Assembly (NCBI RefSeq): GCF_900099835.1
Contig: NZ_FNKP01000001.1
Location: forward strand, 2,108,001-2,172,000
Direction: 5' to 3'
Length of the DNA: 64,000 bases
DNA from: Paraburkholderia fungorum
GTDB lineage: Bacteria > Pseudomonadota > Gammaproteobacteria > Burkholderiales > Burkholderiaceae
The position numbers were made by a program, and so were the translations under genes. How positions within the stretch are numbered: the stretch's first letter is position 1; the number at the start of each line of letters is the position of its first letter. The notes beneath the pieces are model-generated. The model searched no databases, was not told the origin of the DNA, and saw only the letters and a list, made by a program, of their open reading frames with translations. Positions 1 to 8,948 of this stretch are shown here, in pieces.

Positions 1-472
1 GGTGGAATTCGGCATCAATATCGCGCGCGATCATCATCCCGATCTGGACAGCGTGCCGCTCACCGAAGACCGCTACGTGCTGATCTGTCGCGACGATCAT
101 CCGCTCGCGAAACGGCGGCGCATCGCGTGGGCGCAATTGCAGTCGTATCCGCTGATTTTCGCGGGCGAGGTCAGCGGCAATCGCGCGTTGCTCGACGTCG
201 CACTGGAAACGAGCGGTCTCGCGCTGCGCTCGTTCTATGAAGTGCAGCGCAGTTCGACCGCGGTGGGCCTCGTCGCGCAGGGCGTTGGCGCGGCGGTGGT
301 GCCGGGGCTGGCGATTCAGAAGGGCGCATACCCGGCGGTGCGGACGATCGAACTCACGCAGCCCGTGGTGTCACGCACGCTCGTGCTGGTCGCGCGCAAG
401 ACCGCGCAACTGTCGCCGGCGGCGCAGGCGCTGTACGACATGATCCGGGAGCAGGCGACGCTGAGCGGCTGA
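1..472 (+). CDS. LysR-type transcriptional regulator, C-terminal part (5' end outside window)
   Basis: The reading frame is open from the first bases and ends with TGA at 470-472. About 156 residues of the effector-binding half are visible. They hold a second substrate-binding lobe with a region reading EDRYVLICRDDHPLA and the segment VGLVAQGVGAAVVPGLA, both typical of LysR_substrate domains (PF03466). The N-terminal helix-turn-helix must lie upstream of the window, so the target and effector cannot be inferred. The downstream neighbour is a convergent SDR gene. Confidence 0.85.
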   Translation, partial: VEFGINIARDHHPDLDSVPLTEDRYVLICRDDHPLAKRRRIAWAQLQSYPLIFAGEVSGNRALLDVALETSGLALRSFYEVQRSSTAVGLVAQGVGAAVVPGLAIQKGAYPAVRTIELTQPVVSRTLVLVARKTAQLSPAAQALYDMIREQATLSG

Positions 473-515
473 CGTGCATGCCGCCCGCAAAGCGTCGCTT
501 GCGAGGCACGGTGCG

Positions 516-1346
516 CTACGCGAAATCGGTCGAGCGCGACAGCGCTTCCCACGCGTCGATCTCCGTTTGCAATGCGGTGAGCTTCGCTTTCACCAGATCG
601 ACCGCATCGTTGCCGAGCAGCAGATGCACCGGCGGATTAGGCGCCTCGACGATCTTCAGCAACGCCTGCGCCGCCTTGCGCGGATCGCCCGCCTGATTGC
701 CGCTCTTCGACTCGCGCGCCGCGCGCACGGGATCGAACAGCGCGTCGTAATCGGCGATGCTGCGGCCCGAGCGCACCATCGAGCGGCCGGCCCAATCGGT
801 GCGGAAGGAGCCGGGCGCGACCGCCGTCACGTGAACGCCGAACCCGGCCACTTCTTTCGCCAGCGTGTCGCTGATGCCTTCGAGCGCGAACTTGCTGCCG
901 CAGTAATAGGCAATGCCGGGCATCGTAATGAAGCCGCCCATCGACGTGATATTGACGATATGTCCGTGACGGCGTTCGCGCATGGCGGGCAGCACCGCCT
1001 TGATCATCGCCACCGCGCCGAACACGTTGACGTCGAATTGCCGCCGCATCGCGTCCAGCGGCGATTCTTCGAGCGTGCCTTCGTGCCCGTAACCTGCGTT
1101 GTTGACCAGCACGTCGAGCGGTCCGATGGACTCGCTCAACGCCGCCAGCGCGGGTGGGATCGCGTCGAAATCGGTCACGTCGAGCACGACCGCGTGAGCG
1201 CGTCCAGGGGCGAGCGCGATGAATGCGTCGCGTGCGCCTGCGTCGCGCACCGTACCGGCGACGATATGGCCCGCGTCAAGCGCCGCTTGCGCGAAAGCAC
1301 GTCCAAAGCCGGAACTGACACCGGTAATCAGAAACGTTTTACTCAT
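516..1346 (-). CDS. short-chain dehydrogenase/reductase (classical SDR)
   Basis: This 276-aa cytosolic oxidoreductase has the classical Rossmann motif TGVSSGFG at residues 9-16, NNAG at 82-85, the catalytic Ser near 135 and YCGSK (Tyr148/Lys152). The substrate is not determined; the family acts on alcohols, ketones and sugars with NAD(P)H. The start is supported by AAGGAGTG about 8 bases upstream on the minus strand. It is divergent from the AraC-type gene at 1459. AraC_N-type regulators often sit beside the oxidoreductase they control, so regulation by that gene is a reasonable inference. Confidence 0.9.
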   Translation of the reverse strand: MSKTFLITGVSSGFGRAFAQAALDAGHIVAGTVRDAGARDAFIALAPGRAHAVVLDVTDFDAIPPALAALSESIGPLDVLVNNAGYGHEGTLEESPLDAMRRQFDVNVFGAVAMIKAVLPAMRERRHGHIVNITSMGGFITMPGIAYYCGSKFALEGISDTLAKEVAGFGVHVTAVAPGSFRTDWAGRSMVRSGRSIADYDALFDPVRAARESKSGNQAGDPRKAAQALLKIVEAPNPPVHLLLGNDAVDLVKAKLTALQTEIDAWEALSRSTDFA

Positions 1347-1458
1347 GATGTTTCACTCCTTGAAGGTTGCCGTCGATTGAATCCGGCACAGGACTGAATG
1401 GTAAAAGCGGCGGCTTCGCGCGCGAATGCCGGTTCATCTGTGGTGATTGCCTGATTCT

Positions 1459-2478
1459 ATGAACGCGTGGATTTTTCGACGCGCCCATGGCACATTGCAA
1501 CCTGACCGGCAACAGGGGGCCAAAGCCGACGTGAAGCTGAATACAAGTAATCCGACTATCCGGCAGCGCATGGTGAGCCTGCTCGACACGCTGGCGCCGC
1601 TGGAGGGCTACAACCTGACCGCGTTGCCCGACGTGCGGTTTCTGCGCTCGAATCGTCCGCTTGCGCGCACCCCGGTGTTGTACGACCCGGGCATCGTGAT
1701 CGTGTGTCAGGGGCGCAAACGCGGCTTTCTCGGCGAGACCGTCTATCTCTACGATGCACAGCACTATCTCGCGGTGTCCGTGCCGGTGCCGTTCACGATG
1801 GAAACCGACGCAAGCGCCGCGCGCCCCCTGCTGGCGATTTATTTCCGCCTCGATTTCCGGCTCGCCGCCGATCTGCTGCTGCAAATCGACGAGCGCGAAG
1901 GCGGCGTTGCCTCGACGCCCCTCGGCATGGTGTCGTCACCGCTCGGCGCCCGGCTCGGCGCGTCGGTCTTGCGCTTTCTCGAAGCGATGAGCGTGCCATT
2001 GGAGGCGGAATTGCTCGGCCCCGCGCTGGTCCGCGAAATCTACTTTCATGTGCTGACCGGAGAGCAGGGCGGTTCGTTGCGCGCCGCGCTCACCGCGCAG
2101 GGACAGTTCGCGAAAATCGCACGGGTGATCCGCAAGATTCACGCGTGTTATCGCGAGCCGCTCGACATCGGGCAACTCGCGCTCGAAGCGAATATGAGCG
2201 TGCCCAGCTTTCACGCTCACTTCAAAACCGTCACACGTACGTCGCCGATGCAATACCTGAAGTCGACCCGGCTGCATCAGGCGCGGCTTCTGATGGTGCG
2301 CGAAGAGACCACCGCGGCGCTCGCGAGCGTGCAGGTGGGCTACGAAAGCACGTCGCAATTCAGCCGCGAGTTCAAGCGGCTATTTGGCCGCACGCCGGTC
2401 GAAGAGGCCGAGCGGATGCGAAAAAACTTCGCTATACCGCCGCCCGCTCCGGGCTCGATTTTCGTGGCGTCGCATTAG
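1459..2478 (+). CDS. AraC-family transcriptional regulator (AraC_N type)
   Basis: This protein of about 339 aa has an N-terminal AraC_N-like domain (PF06719) containing [16 protein letters not shown], followed by two C-terminal helix-turn-helix motifs. The first HTH contains [17 protein letters not shown] and the second [20 protein letters not shown] place the start at the ATG at 1459. A GTG at 1531 preceded by CAGGGGG is an alternative that would remove 24 residues. It is divergent from the SDR at 516-1346 and probably controls it, in the manner of YqhC and its target reductase. The inducer is unknown. Confidence 0.85.
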   Translation: MNAWIFRRAHGTLQPDRQQGAKADVKLNTSNPTIRQRMVSLLDTLAPLEGYNLTALPDVRFLRSNRPLARTPVLYDPGIVIVCQGRKRGFLGETVYLYDAQHYLAVSVPVPFTMETDASAARPLLAIYFRLDFRLAADLLLQIDEREGGVASTPLGMVSSPLGARLGASVLRFLEAMSVPLEAELLGPALVREIYFHVLTGEQGGSLRAALTAQGQFAKIARVIRKIHACYREPLDIGQLALEANMSVPSFHAHFKTVTRTSPMQYLKSTRLHQARLLMVREETTAALASVQVGYESTSQFSREFKRLFGRTPVEEAERMRKNFAIPPPAPGSIFVASH

Positions 2479-2545
2479 TGCGGCTTGCACGCCGCAGGCT
2501 GCTGCGACTCATCAATCTCAACCCTTCGTCAAGACCCGACCCGCC

Positions 2546-3169
2546 ATGCTGCAGATACTCGGCAAGACTTCATCGATCAACGTTCGCAAGGTTCTGTGGA
2601 CCTGTACCGAACTCGGACTTTCATTCGAACAGGAAGACTGGGGCGCGGGATTCCGCTCACCGGACACGCCGGAATTTCGCGCGCTCAATCCGAACGCGAT
2701 GGTGCCCGTGATCCGCGACGGCGACTTCGTGCTGTGGGAGTCGAATTCGATCATCCGCTATCTGGCGGGACGTTATCGCGGCGAGTCGCTTTATCCGGCC
2801 GATCCGTGCGAGCGAGCGCGCTGCGATCAATGGATCGACTGGCAGGCGAGCGAGTTGAATCGCTCGTGGAGTTACGCGTTTCTCGCGCTGGTCCGCCATT
2901 CGCCCGCGCATCAGGACTCGCAGCAGATTGCGTTGTCCTGCGCCAACTGGTCGAAGCACATGGCGATTGTCGAAAGGCAACTGGAACACACCGGCGCGTT
3001 TATCGCGGGAAACGCTTTTTCGCTCGCGGACATTCCCATTGCGCTGTCGGCCAACCGCTGGCTCGAAACGCCGCTGGAACATGACGATTTCCCGGCGCTG
3101 GCGGCGTATATGACGCGGCTCGGCGAGCGGGAAGGCTATCGCAGCTACTGCCGGAACGGCACGCCATAA
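2546..3169 (+). CDS. glutathione S-transferase family protein
   Basis: This 207-aa protein starts [16 protein letters not shown], a thioredoxin-fold N-terminal domain with the Ser/Asn-x-Arg-Lys arrangement. [11 protein letters not shown] around residues 67-77 carries the Glu-Ser pair that contacts the gamma-glutamyl group of glutathione. The C-terminal all-helical domain includes [15 protein letters not shown], the GST N-capping/hydrophobic-staple region. The start is the ATG at 2546; upstream in-frame sequence overlaps the AraC gene and is not GST-like. It lies 67 bp behind the AraC-type gene on the same strand. The substrate is unknown. Confidence 0.88.
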   Translation: MLQILGKTSSINVRKVLWTCTELGLSFEQEDWGAGFRSPDTPEFRALNPNAMVPVIRDGDFVLWESNSIIRYLAGRYRGESLYPADPCERARCDQWIDWQASELNRSWSYAFLALVRHSPAHQDSQQIALSCANWSKHMAIVERQLEHTGAFIAGNAFSLADIPIALSANRWLETPLEHDDFPALAAYMTRLGEREGYRSYCRNGTP

Positions 3170-3329
3170 AAGCCGTACGCCGGGCATGCGCGCGCCGTTG
3201 CATGCCCGCAACGCTTACAACCATCCTTCTGCGATGCTTACGAATTTATATCCGTGCGGGTCTCCCTGCGCACCGCCTGCCGACTCACCTACAATGGCGG
3301 CTTTTGCGACATGAACTGAAGGTTCGACG

Positions 3330-3689
3330 ATGCGGGTTTCAAAATTTGCGCTGGCTCTGCTGACGGCGTTTTTCACCCTGTTTTTCACCGTGAATGCCAG
3401 CGCCGAAATGACGGCCGCCCAATACAAGAAATGGGCTCACAGCGATAACAACTCGGTCTACGCGGCCTATATCACCGGCACGATCAACGCGTTCGGCTGG
3501 GCTAACGGCGATCTGGCGGCGCAGAAGCAGCCGCAGCTGTTCTGTCCGCCGCAAAATCTCGCCATCGGCAATCAGAACGTGTACCCGCTGCTGGACTCGT
3601 TTTTCACGAACCACCCCGGTATTTCGGACGATTTCCCGATCGGCCTCGTGATTCTCCGCGCGCTTCAGGGCGCGTTTCCTTGCAAATAA
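3330..3689 (+). CDS. secreted Rap1a/Tai-like small protein
   Basis: This 119-aa protein has a clear Sec signal peptide, with a hydrophobic core in residues 6-20 and a cleavage site around NASA-E. The mature part contains YITGTINAFGWANG, then FCPP and a terminal FPCK, so two cysteines could form a disulfide. This layout (Tyr-rich helix, FCxP, a central helix near an HPG, a terminal ALQ-x-FPC) resembles the Rap1a/Tai family (PF18602), first described as type VI secretion immunity proteins. No effector or secretion gene is adjacent, so an immunity role is not supported here. It may be a general periplasmic member of the family. Confidence 0.55.
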   Translation: MRVSKFALALLTAFFTLFFTVNASAEMTAAQYKKWAHSDNNSVYAAYITGTINAFGWANGDLAAQKQPQLFCPPQNLAIGNQNVYPLLDSFFTNHPGISDDFPIGLVILRALQGAFPCK

Positions 3690-3741
3690 GGTTTTGTGTG
3701 GGCCGGCAGCGCCGGCCGCTTCGCTGAATCACGCAGCGGTT

Positions 3742-4101
3742 TCAAGCCGCTGCCAGCAATTCACGCGTTTTCTGCCTGGCGTCGGCGTTTTCCACGCCGG
3801 GCAGAATCTCGACCACTTCGAACAGACGATCCCAGATCGGCGTATCGCGCAACGCTTCGACGACCCTTTCGTACGCGTCATGGCTTTTTGCGTCCCACAC
3901 CCAGATATCGGTGACGCGCGCCGAATAGAACTCGATGTCGTAGAAGCGCAGGCTGACTTCGCCCGCATGCTCTTTCAGAATCGGCACGAGGTGCTCGTTG
4001 AGCAGGCGGGCGCGCTCGTCGCCGGGGCAGGCGAGCCATTCGGGCCGCGTTTTGACGAGCATGAATACGGTCAGTACGGTGTCCTGGTCAGATGAAGTCA
4101 T
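3742..4101 (-). CDS. darcynin-family protein
   Basis: This 119-aa cytosolic protein begins MTSSDQDTVLTVFMLVKTRPEWL. It contains VSLRFYDIEFYSARVTDIWVWDAKS and DRLFEVVEILPGVENA, the conserved pattern of the darcynin family (PF17074). The fold is expected to be a small ferredoxin-like alpha/beta domain, and the biochemical function is unknown to me. The start was placed at the ATG at 4101 because the family begins there; the frame remains open further upstream into the regulator's promoter. It is divergent from the TetR gene at 4214, with a strong palindrome in between, so TetR control is likely. Confidence 0.75.
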   Translation of the reverse strand: MTSSDQDTVLTVFMLVKTRPEWLACPGDERARLLNEHLVPILKEHAGEVSLRFYDIEFYSARVTDIWVWDAKSHDAYERVVEALRDTPIWDRLFEVVEILPGVENADARQKTRELLAAA

Positions 4102-4172
4102 GATGGTCGATTCCAGATGAGTGTCGGATAAGTGCCGTTGAAGGCGTGCTGTTTTCGCGAGAACACCGTTAG

Positions 4173-4194
4173 AATACGAGTGAACACTCATATT
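4173..4194. promoter_or_regulatory. probable TetR operator
   Basis: A 22-bp inverted repeat lies between the divergent darcynin and TetR genes. The core GAGTG-AA-CACTC is perfect, and the symmetry extends outward through AATA/TATT with a single mismatch in each 10-base arm. It ends 20 bp before the TetR start codon, where TetR autoregulatory operators usually sit. Its role is inferred from position and symmetry. Confidence 0.7.
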
Positions 4195-4213
4195 TAAAAC
4201 TCGCATTCCAGCC

Positions 4214-4852
4214 ATGGCCAAATCCACCGCAGAACAGCATCTGAAGCCCCGTAAATCACCGGTTCAGCGGCGCTCGGCGAAGACCGTCGAGGCCGTTCTC
4301 GAAGCGGCGGCTCGCATTCTGGAGGCGCACGGTCTGAACGGTTACACGACGAATGCGGTGGCGGAGCGGGCCGGCGTCAGCATCGGCTCGCTGTACCAGT
4401 ACTTTCCAAATCGCGATGCGCTGACGGTGGCGCTGATCGAGCGCGAGACCGCGCAACTGATGGCGGACATCGAGGCCGCAGCGCAGCTGGAAGGCTCGCA
4501 CGACAGCGTGCGGGCGATGGTGCAGGCGTCGGTCGCGCATCAGATGCGCAGGCCCGAACTGGCGCGGATCATCGACTTCGAGGAGCGCAGACTGCCGCTC
4601 GGCGAGCGCGATCAGCGGGTCGCGGACACGATTCACGGGATGCTGGTCAGCGCGCTGACCGTCAAAACGGGCGCACCCGAACTCGGCGACGCGAGCGAAG
4701 TCGCGCACGATCTGCTGGCAATCGTGCACGGGATGGTCGACTACGCGGGCGAGCGCAGCGAACGCGACGCGGCTGCGCTGGAAGTGCGCGTAATGCGCGC
4801 GGTGGATGGCTACGTGGGGCAGTCGCGCGTCGTCAGCGGCGACGCAACATAG
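4214..4852 (+). CDS. TetR/AcrR-family transcriptional regulator
   Basis: This 212-aa repressor-type protein has an N-terminal TetR helix-turn-helix. ILEAHGLNGYTTNAVAERAG, then VSIGSLYQYFPNRDALTVAL, lie around residues 32-75. The C-terminal helical domain shows no identifiable ligand motif. The gene follows a near-perfect 22-bp palindrome that also covers the upstream region of the divergent darcynin gene. The expected role is repression of itself and that gene, relieved by an unknown small molecule. Confidence 0.9.
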   Translation: MAKSTAEQHLKPRKSPVQRRSAKTVEAVLEAAARILEAHGLNGYTTNAVAERAGVSIGSLYQYFPNRDALTVALIERETAQLMADIEAAAQLEGSHDSVRAMVQASVAHQMRRPELARIIDFEERRLPLGERDQRVADTIHGMLVSALTVKTGAPELGDASEVAHDLLAIVHGMVDYAGERSERDAAALEVRVMRAVDGYVGQSRVVSGDAT

Positions 4853-4861
4853 CAGCGGGCC

Positions 4862-4887
4862 AAAAGAAAAGGGGCCACGCGGGCCCC
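4862..4887 (-). terminator. intrinsic terminator of fabV
   Basis: On the minus strand a GGGGCC/GGCCCC hairpin with a 5-base loop (4871-4887) is followed by TTTTCTTTTG. A second hairpin, GCGGGGC/GCCCCGC with a 7-base loop, lies at 4922-4942 just after the fabV stop. Together they end the fabV transcript. Confidence 0.75.
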
Positions 4888-4948
4888 CTGGGAATAGCAA
4901 CAGCAACAATGCATCGGCTAAGCGGGGCCGCTACAGCCCCGCATCACC

Positions 4949-6145
4949 TCAAACCTGCACCAGCTTCGGAATCTGTACGTCCGGGTTGACGTCCGCTTCG
5001 TAATCCACGCCGGCGATCTCAAAGCCGAACAGACGCAGGAAATCGGTCTTGTAACCGGCGAAATCGGTGAGTTCGTAGATATTGTCGTTCGTCACCTGAT
5101 CCCACAGTTCGAGCACCTTGCCTTGCACTTCGGGATCGAGTTCCTTGTAGTCCGCGCGCAGACGGCCTTCATCGTCGACATGCGGCGCGGCGCCGTACAG
5201 GCTGTCCTTGTACAGGCCATAAACCTGCTCGATGCAGCCTTCGTGCGTGCCTTTCTCCTTCATCACCTTGAAGAGCAGCGACAGATACAGCGGCATCATC
5301 GGAATCGCCGAGCTGGCTTGCGTCACGACCGCTTTCAGCACCGACACGCGCGCGTCGCCGCCTTTGGCAGCCAGTTTCTCGCGAATCCCCAGCACCTTCT
5401 GGTCGAGGTCCTTCTTGGCCGCGCCAATCGAGCCGTTCCAGTAGATGTCGTGCGTGACCTTTTCGCCCAGGTATGTGAACGCGGTGGTCTTCGCGCCATC
5501 CGCGAGCACGCCCGCTTCGAGCAGCGCGTCGATCCACATCTGCCAGTCTTCGCCGCCCATCACCGCGACCGTGTGGTCGATTTCGGTCTGCGTGGCCGGT
5601 TCGAGCACGGTTTCCTTGATGACTTCCTTGTCCGTGTCGATGCCGCGCAGATTCACGGCCTTGCCCACCGGCTTCAGCGTCGAACTGAAAGTTTCGCCGG
5701 TTTTCGGATGCGTGCGCTTGGGCGCGGCGAGGCTGTAGACGACCAGATCGACCTGACCCAGATCGCGCTTGATCACCTCGATGGTGCGCTGTTTGACTTC
5801 GTCGGAAAAAGCGTCGCCGTTGATGCTGGTCGCGTACAGGCCTTTCTCCGTGGCGAATTTCTCGAACGCGGCGGTGTTGTACCAGCCGGCCGTGCCCGCC
5901 TTGGTTTCGCTGCCGGCGCGTTCGAAGAACACGCCGAGGGTGTCCGCGTCGCTGCCGAACGCGGCGCTGATGCGGGCGGCAAGGCCATAGCCGGTCGACG
6001 CGCCGATCACGAGCACCTTCTTCGGGCCGTTCGCAATGGGACCGCGTGCCTTGACGTACTCGATCTGTTCCTTGACGTTGGCTTCGCAGCCGACCGGATG
6101 AGTTGTGACGCAGATAAAGCCACGCACGCGCGGTTTGATGATCAT
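4949..6145 (-). CDS. fabV: trans-2-enoyl-CoA/ACP reductase FabV
   Basis: FabV catalyses NADH-dependent reduction of trans-2-enoyl-ACP or -CoA, the last step of fatty acid elongation, and is intrinsically less sensitive to triclosan than FabI. The 398-aa length is normal for the family. It begins [20 protein letters not shown], has the nucleotide-binding segment [11 protein letters not shown] at 44-54, and the FabV-specific active site Tyr235-x8-Lys244 ([10 protein letters not shown]). The start has AGAGG about 8 bases upstream. It is monocistronic, with a terminator just downstream, and divergent from the PBP gene. Whether a FabI also exists in the genome cannot be seen. Confidence 0.97.
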   Translation of the reverse strand: MIIKPRVRGFICVTTHPVGCEANVKEQIEYVKARGPIANGPKKVLVIGASTGYGLAARISAAFGSDADTLGVFFERAGSETKAGTAGWYNTAAFEKFATEKGLYATSINGDAFSDEVKQRTIEVIKRDLGQVDLVVYSLAAPKRTHPKTGETFSSTLKPVGKAVNLRGIDTDKEVIKETVLEPATQTEIDHTVAVMGGEDWQMWIDALLEAGVLADGAKTTAFTYLGEKVTHDIYWNGSIGAAKKDLDQKVLGIREKLAAKGGDARVSVLKAVVTQASSAIPMMPLYLSLLFKVMKEKGTHEGCIEQVYGLYKDSLYGAAPHVDDEGRLRADYKELDPEVQGKVLELWDQVTNDNIYELTDFAGYKTDFLRLFGFEIAGVDYEADVNPDVQIPKLVQV

Positions 6146-6306
6146 GAAGCACCTCTTGTCAGAATTGGCGACATTATAGTGGCCCTCGCTTTATGCGGGA
6201 TCGATTGCCAGTCAGGCGAGCCGGGATACCCGCTGAACGCCGCAAAAATCGGCGGCCGCCGCGCGTCTTGGTAGGATTGCGCCTTTCCAGGCAGACGGTA
6301 GCAAGT

Positions 6307-8829
6307 GTGAAGCGCATCATCCCCCCCATTCTGGCAGCTCTCGACAAAGCGCTGACCCTCGCGAATCCGCTTGTCGCACAGGCTTTGTGGCACCTGCGCC
6401 ATCCCACCCGGCGCGGCGTGGCGTGGGCTGTCGCCGCGCTGCCGGTGCTGTTGCTGCTGTATGTGCTGATCCTGATTCCGTTCACGCCGAGCATCGGCGA
6501 TATCCGCAAGGCGAAGATCGAACAACCCGCGCAGATTCTTTCCGCCGACGGCAAACTGCTCGCCGAATTCAAGCCGTCCAACCGGGAGTGGGTGCCGCTC
6601 AAGGAAATCTCGCCGAACGTCGTGAACGCGCTGATCGCGACCGAAGATCACCGTTTCTACCAGCATTGGGGGCTCGACTGGCGACGGACGGCGTCAGCGG
6701 CGCTGCATACGTTTTCCGGTAACCGCCAGGGCGGCTCGACCATCACGCAGCAGCTCGCGCGCAATCTGTATCCCGACGAAATCGGCCGCGCGCCGACCCT
6801 GACCCGCAAGCTGAAGGAAGCGATCACCGCGTTCAAGATCGAAGCGCTCTACAGCAAGGACGAGATTCTCGAAACCTATCTGAACACGGTGCCGTTCCTG
6901 TACAACGCGTACGGGATCGAGATGGCGGCCCGCACCTATTTCGGCAAGTCGGCGTCCGATCTGAACGTGCTGGAGAGCGCGACGCTCACCGGCATGCTCA
7001 AGGGCAATAGCTATTACAACCCGGTACTGAATCCCGAGCGCGCGCTGGACCGCCGCAATACGGTGCTCGGCCAGATGGTCAAGTACGGCAAGCTGACGCC
7101 CGCCGCGTATCAGACACTGAGCCGCCGTCCGCTGCGAATCGATTTCGAGCGTCAGACGGAGCCGCCCGGACCCGCGCCGCACTTCGCGCAGCAGTTGCGT
7201 AAATGGCTGGCCGCATGGGCCGACCGCAACGACTACAACATCTATTCGGACGGACTGGTGGTGCGCACCACTATCGATTCGCGTCTGCAGAGCATGGCGA
7301 CCCAGGCGGTCACGCTGCAGGGCAACCAGTTGCAGGGCATCGCGAATTCGGCGTGGGGCGCGCGCGCCGGCTGCTCGGGCGCGAAAGACCTGATGCCGGT
7401 TTTCCTGCGCGAAACGCCCGACTACCGCGCCGCAAAAGATGCGGGCCTGAGCGACGAAGACGCGCTGAAAAAGCTCACCGCCGACCGCGCGCTGGTGCAG
7501 TCCGTCTGCGACGCAAAAACCCGCGTGCAGGCCGATTTCCTCGCGATGGACCCGCGCAACGGCCAGATCAAGGCATGGGTCGGCAGCCGCGATTTCAGCC
7601 AGGACCCGTTCGACCACGTGCAGCAGGCACGCCGTCAGCCGGGCTCGACGTTCAAGCCGTTCGTCTACGCGGCAGCCTTCGAAGCGGGCGCACAACCGGC
7701 CGATACGCTGGTCGACAAGCCGGTGGAAATTCCCCTCGCGGGCGGCGAAGTCTGGCGTCCGGGCGACGAGGACGAACCGAGCGAACGCAAGATCAGCCTG
7801 CGTGACGGCCTCGCGTATTCGCGCAACCGCATCACCGCGCAATTGATGGAGCAGGTCGGTCCGAACAAGGTCGCGCGACTGGCGCGTGCAATGGGCGTGC
7901 GCGACAGCGAACTCGACCCGGTGCCGTCGCTCGCGCTCGGCACGAGCCCGGTCACGCTGAAGGAAATGGTGTCGGCGTACGGCACGATCGCCAATCTCGG
8001 CGGCTATGTCGAACCAGTGATGGTCACGCGTATCGAGAACCGCAAAGGCGACGTGCTCGCCGATTTCGAACCGGTCGCGCCGAAGCAGGAGTTGCCGGTG
8101 TCGACCGCGCGCACCCTCGTCGACGTGATGCGCGACGTGGTGAGCCGGGGCACGGGTTCGGCGATCCGCAGCCGTTTCGGCGTGCGCGGCGACGTCGCGG
8201 GGAAAACGGGCACGACGCAGGGCAACGCGGACGGCTGGTTCATCCTGATTCAGCCGCAACTGGTGGCGGGCGCATGGGTCGGTTTCAACGACAGCCGCGT
8301 GACCTTGCGCAGCGATTATTGGGGGCAGGGAGCGCATAGCGCGCTGCCGATCGTCGGCGATTTCTTCCAGCGCGCGCAGCGTTCGAGGCTGATCGACACG
8401 CGCCTGAAATTCGATACGCAGCAGGAGCCGGGCTGGTTCGCCGAGCGCACGGGCAGGTTGAAGGACTGGTTCGAGCATCTGTTTGCGGGATCGGCGCCGA
8501 AGACCGACGCGAAGGTCGTGGCGTCGCGTGGGTCGGCGCGGCACGGGTCGGTGGCCAGGCCGGTGGAGCCGGTTGCGCCGGCGGCTTCGGTTGACAGGGG
8601 CGCGTCGGTTTCAGCGGCGGCATCCGGGTCGACAGTCGAGCCGCGTGCGCTGCCGCCGATCCTGCCGGCGCCGGGGTTGTCGATTGAGCCGGGCAATGGA
8701 GCCGTCGACGGCGAAGCGCACGGTAACGGTGAACCGGCTCTCGCGCCGACACCTACGCCGGACGATGCCGTGCCGCCGGACGCGGGAAATTCTTCGAACG
8801 TGGGCGCGGGCGGAAATAGCGCGCAGTGA
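6307..8829 (+). CDS. class A penicillin-binding protein (PBP1A-like glycosyltransferase/transpeptidase)
   Basis: This bifunctional peptidoglycan synthase of about 840 aa has one N-terminal membrane helix (about residues 38-56). A GT51 domain follows, with the catalytic Glu113 in EDHRFYQHWG and the motif GGSTITQQLARNLYP. The transpeptidase domain has Ser447 in STFK, then SRN and K633-TGTT. It polymerises and crosslinks glycan strands on the periplasmic face. The GTG at 6307 was chosen because it directly precedes the cytoplasmic tail and membrane helix; the ribosome site is weak. The last 110 residues or so are a low-complexity Ala/Pro/Ser/Gly tail. It stands alone, so it is probably an accessory PBP1A paralog rather than the pilM-linked mrcA. 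Confidence 0.9.
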   Translation: MKRIIPPILAALDKALTLANPLVAQALWHLRHPTRRGVAWAVAALPVLLLLYVLILIPFTPSIGDIRKAKIEQPAQILSADGKLLAEFKPSNREWVPLKEISPNVVNALIATEDHRFYQHWGLDWRRTASAALHTFSGNRQGGSTITQQLARNLYPDEIGRAPTLTRKLKEAITAFKIEALYSKDEILETYLNTVPFLYNAYGIEMAARTYFGKSASDLNVLESATLTGMLKGNSYYNPVLNPERALDRRNTVLGQMVKYGKLTPAAYQTLSRRPLRIDFERQTEPPGPAPHFAQQLRKWLAAWADRNDYNIYSDGLVVRTTIDSRLQSMATQAVTLQGNQLQGIANSAWGARAGCSGAKDLMPVFLRETPDYRAAKDAGLSDEDALKKLTADRALVQSVCDAKTRVQADFLAMDPRNGQIKAWVGSRDFSQDPFDHVQQARRQPGSTFKPFVYAAAFEAGAQPADTLVDKPVEIPLAGGEVWRPGDEDEPSERKISLRDGLAYSRNRITAQLMEQVGPNKVARLARAMGVRDSELDPVPSLALGTSPVTLKEMVSAYGTIANLGGYVEPVMVTRIENRKGDVLADFEPVAPKQELPVSTARTLVDVMRDVVSRGTGSAIRSRFGVRGDVAGKTGTTQGNADGWFILIQPQLVAGAWVGFNDSRVTLRSDYWGQGAHSALPIVGDFFQRAQRSRLIDTRLKFDTQQEPGWFAERTGRLKDWFEHLFAGSAPKTDAKVVASRGSARHGSVARPVEPVAPAASVDRGASVSAAASGSTVEPRALPPILPAPGLSIEPGNGAVDGEAHGNGEPALAPTPTPDDAVPPDAGNSSNVGAGGNSAQ

Positions 8830-8948
8830 CAAGGCGATAGTTGAGACGGACGGGGCGCGCCATGACGAGGAGATTGCATGGCGCGGTCAACGATGCCCGC
8901 GCCCATCCCGGCTAAAGACCCGCCCGCAGAGAAAAAACCGCCTCCGCG

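Noticed and set aside
6694..8544. Long antisense reading frame over the penicillin-binding protein.
   Set aside because: Composition is Arg/His-rich with no domains, and the sense frame carries all PBP catalytic motifs.
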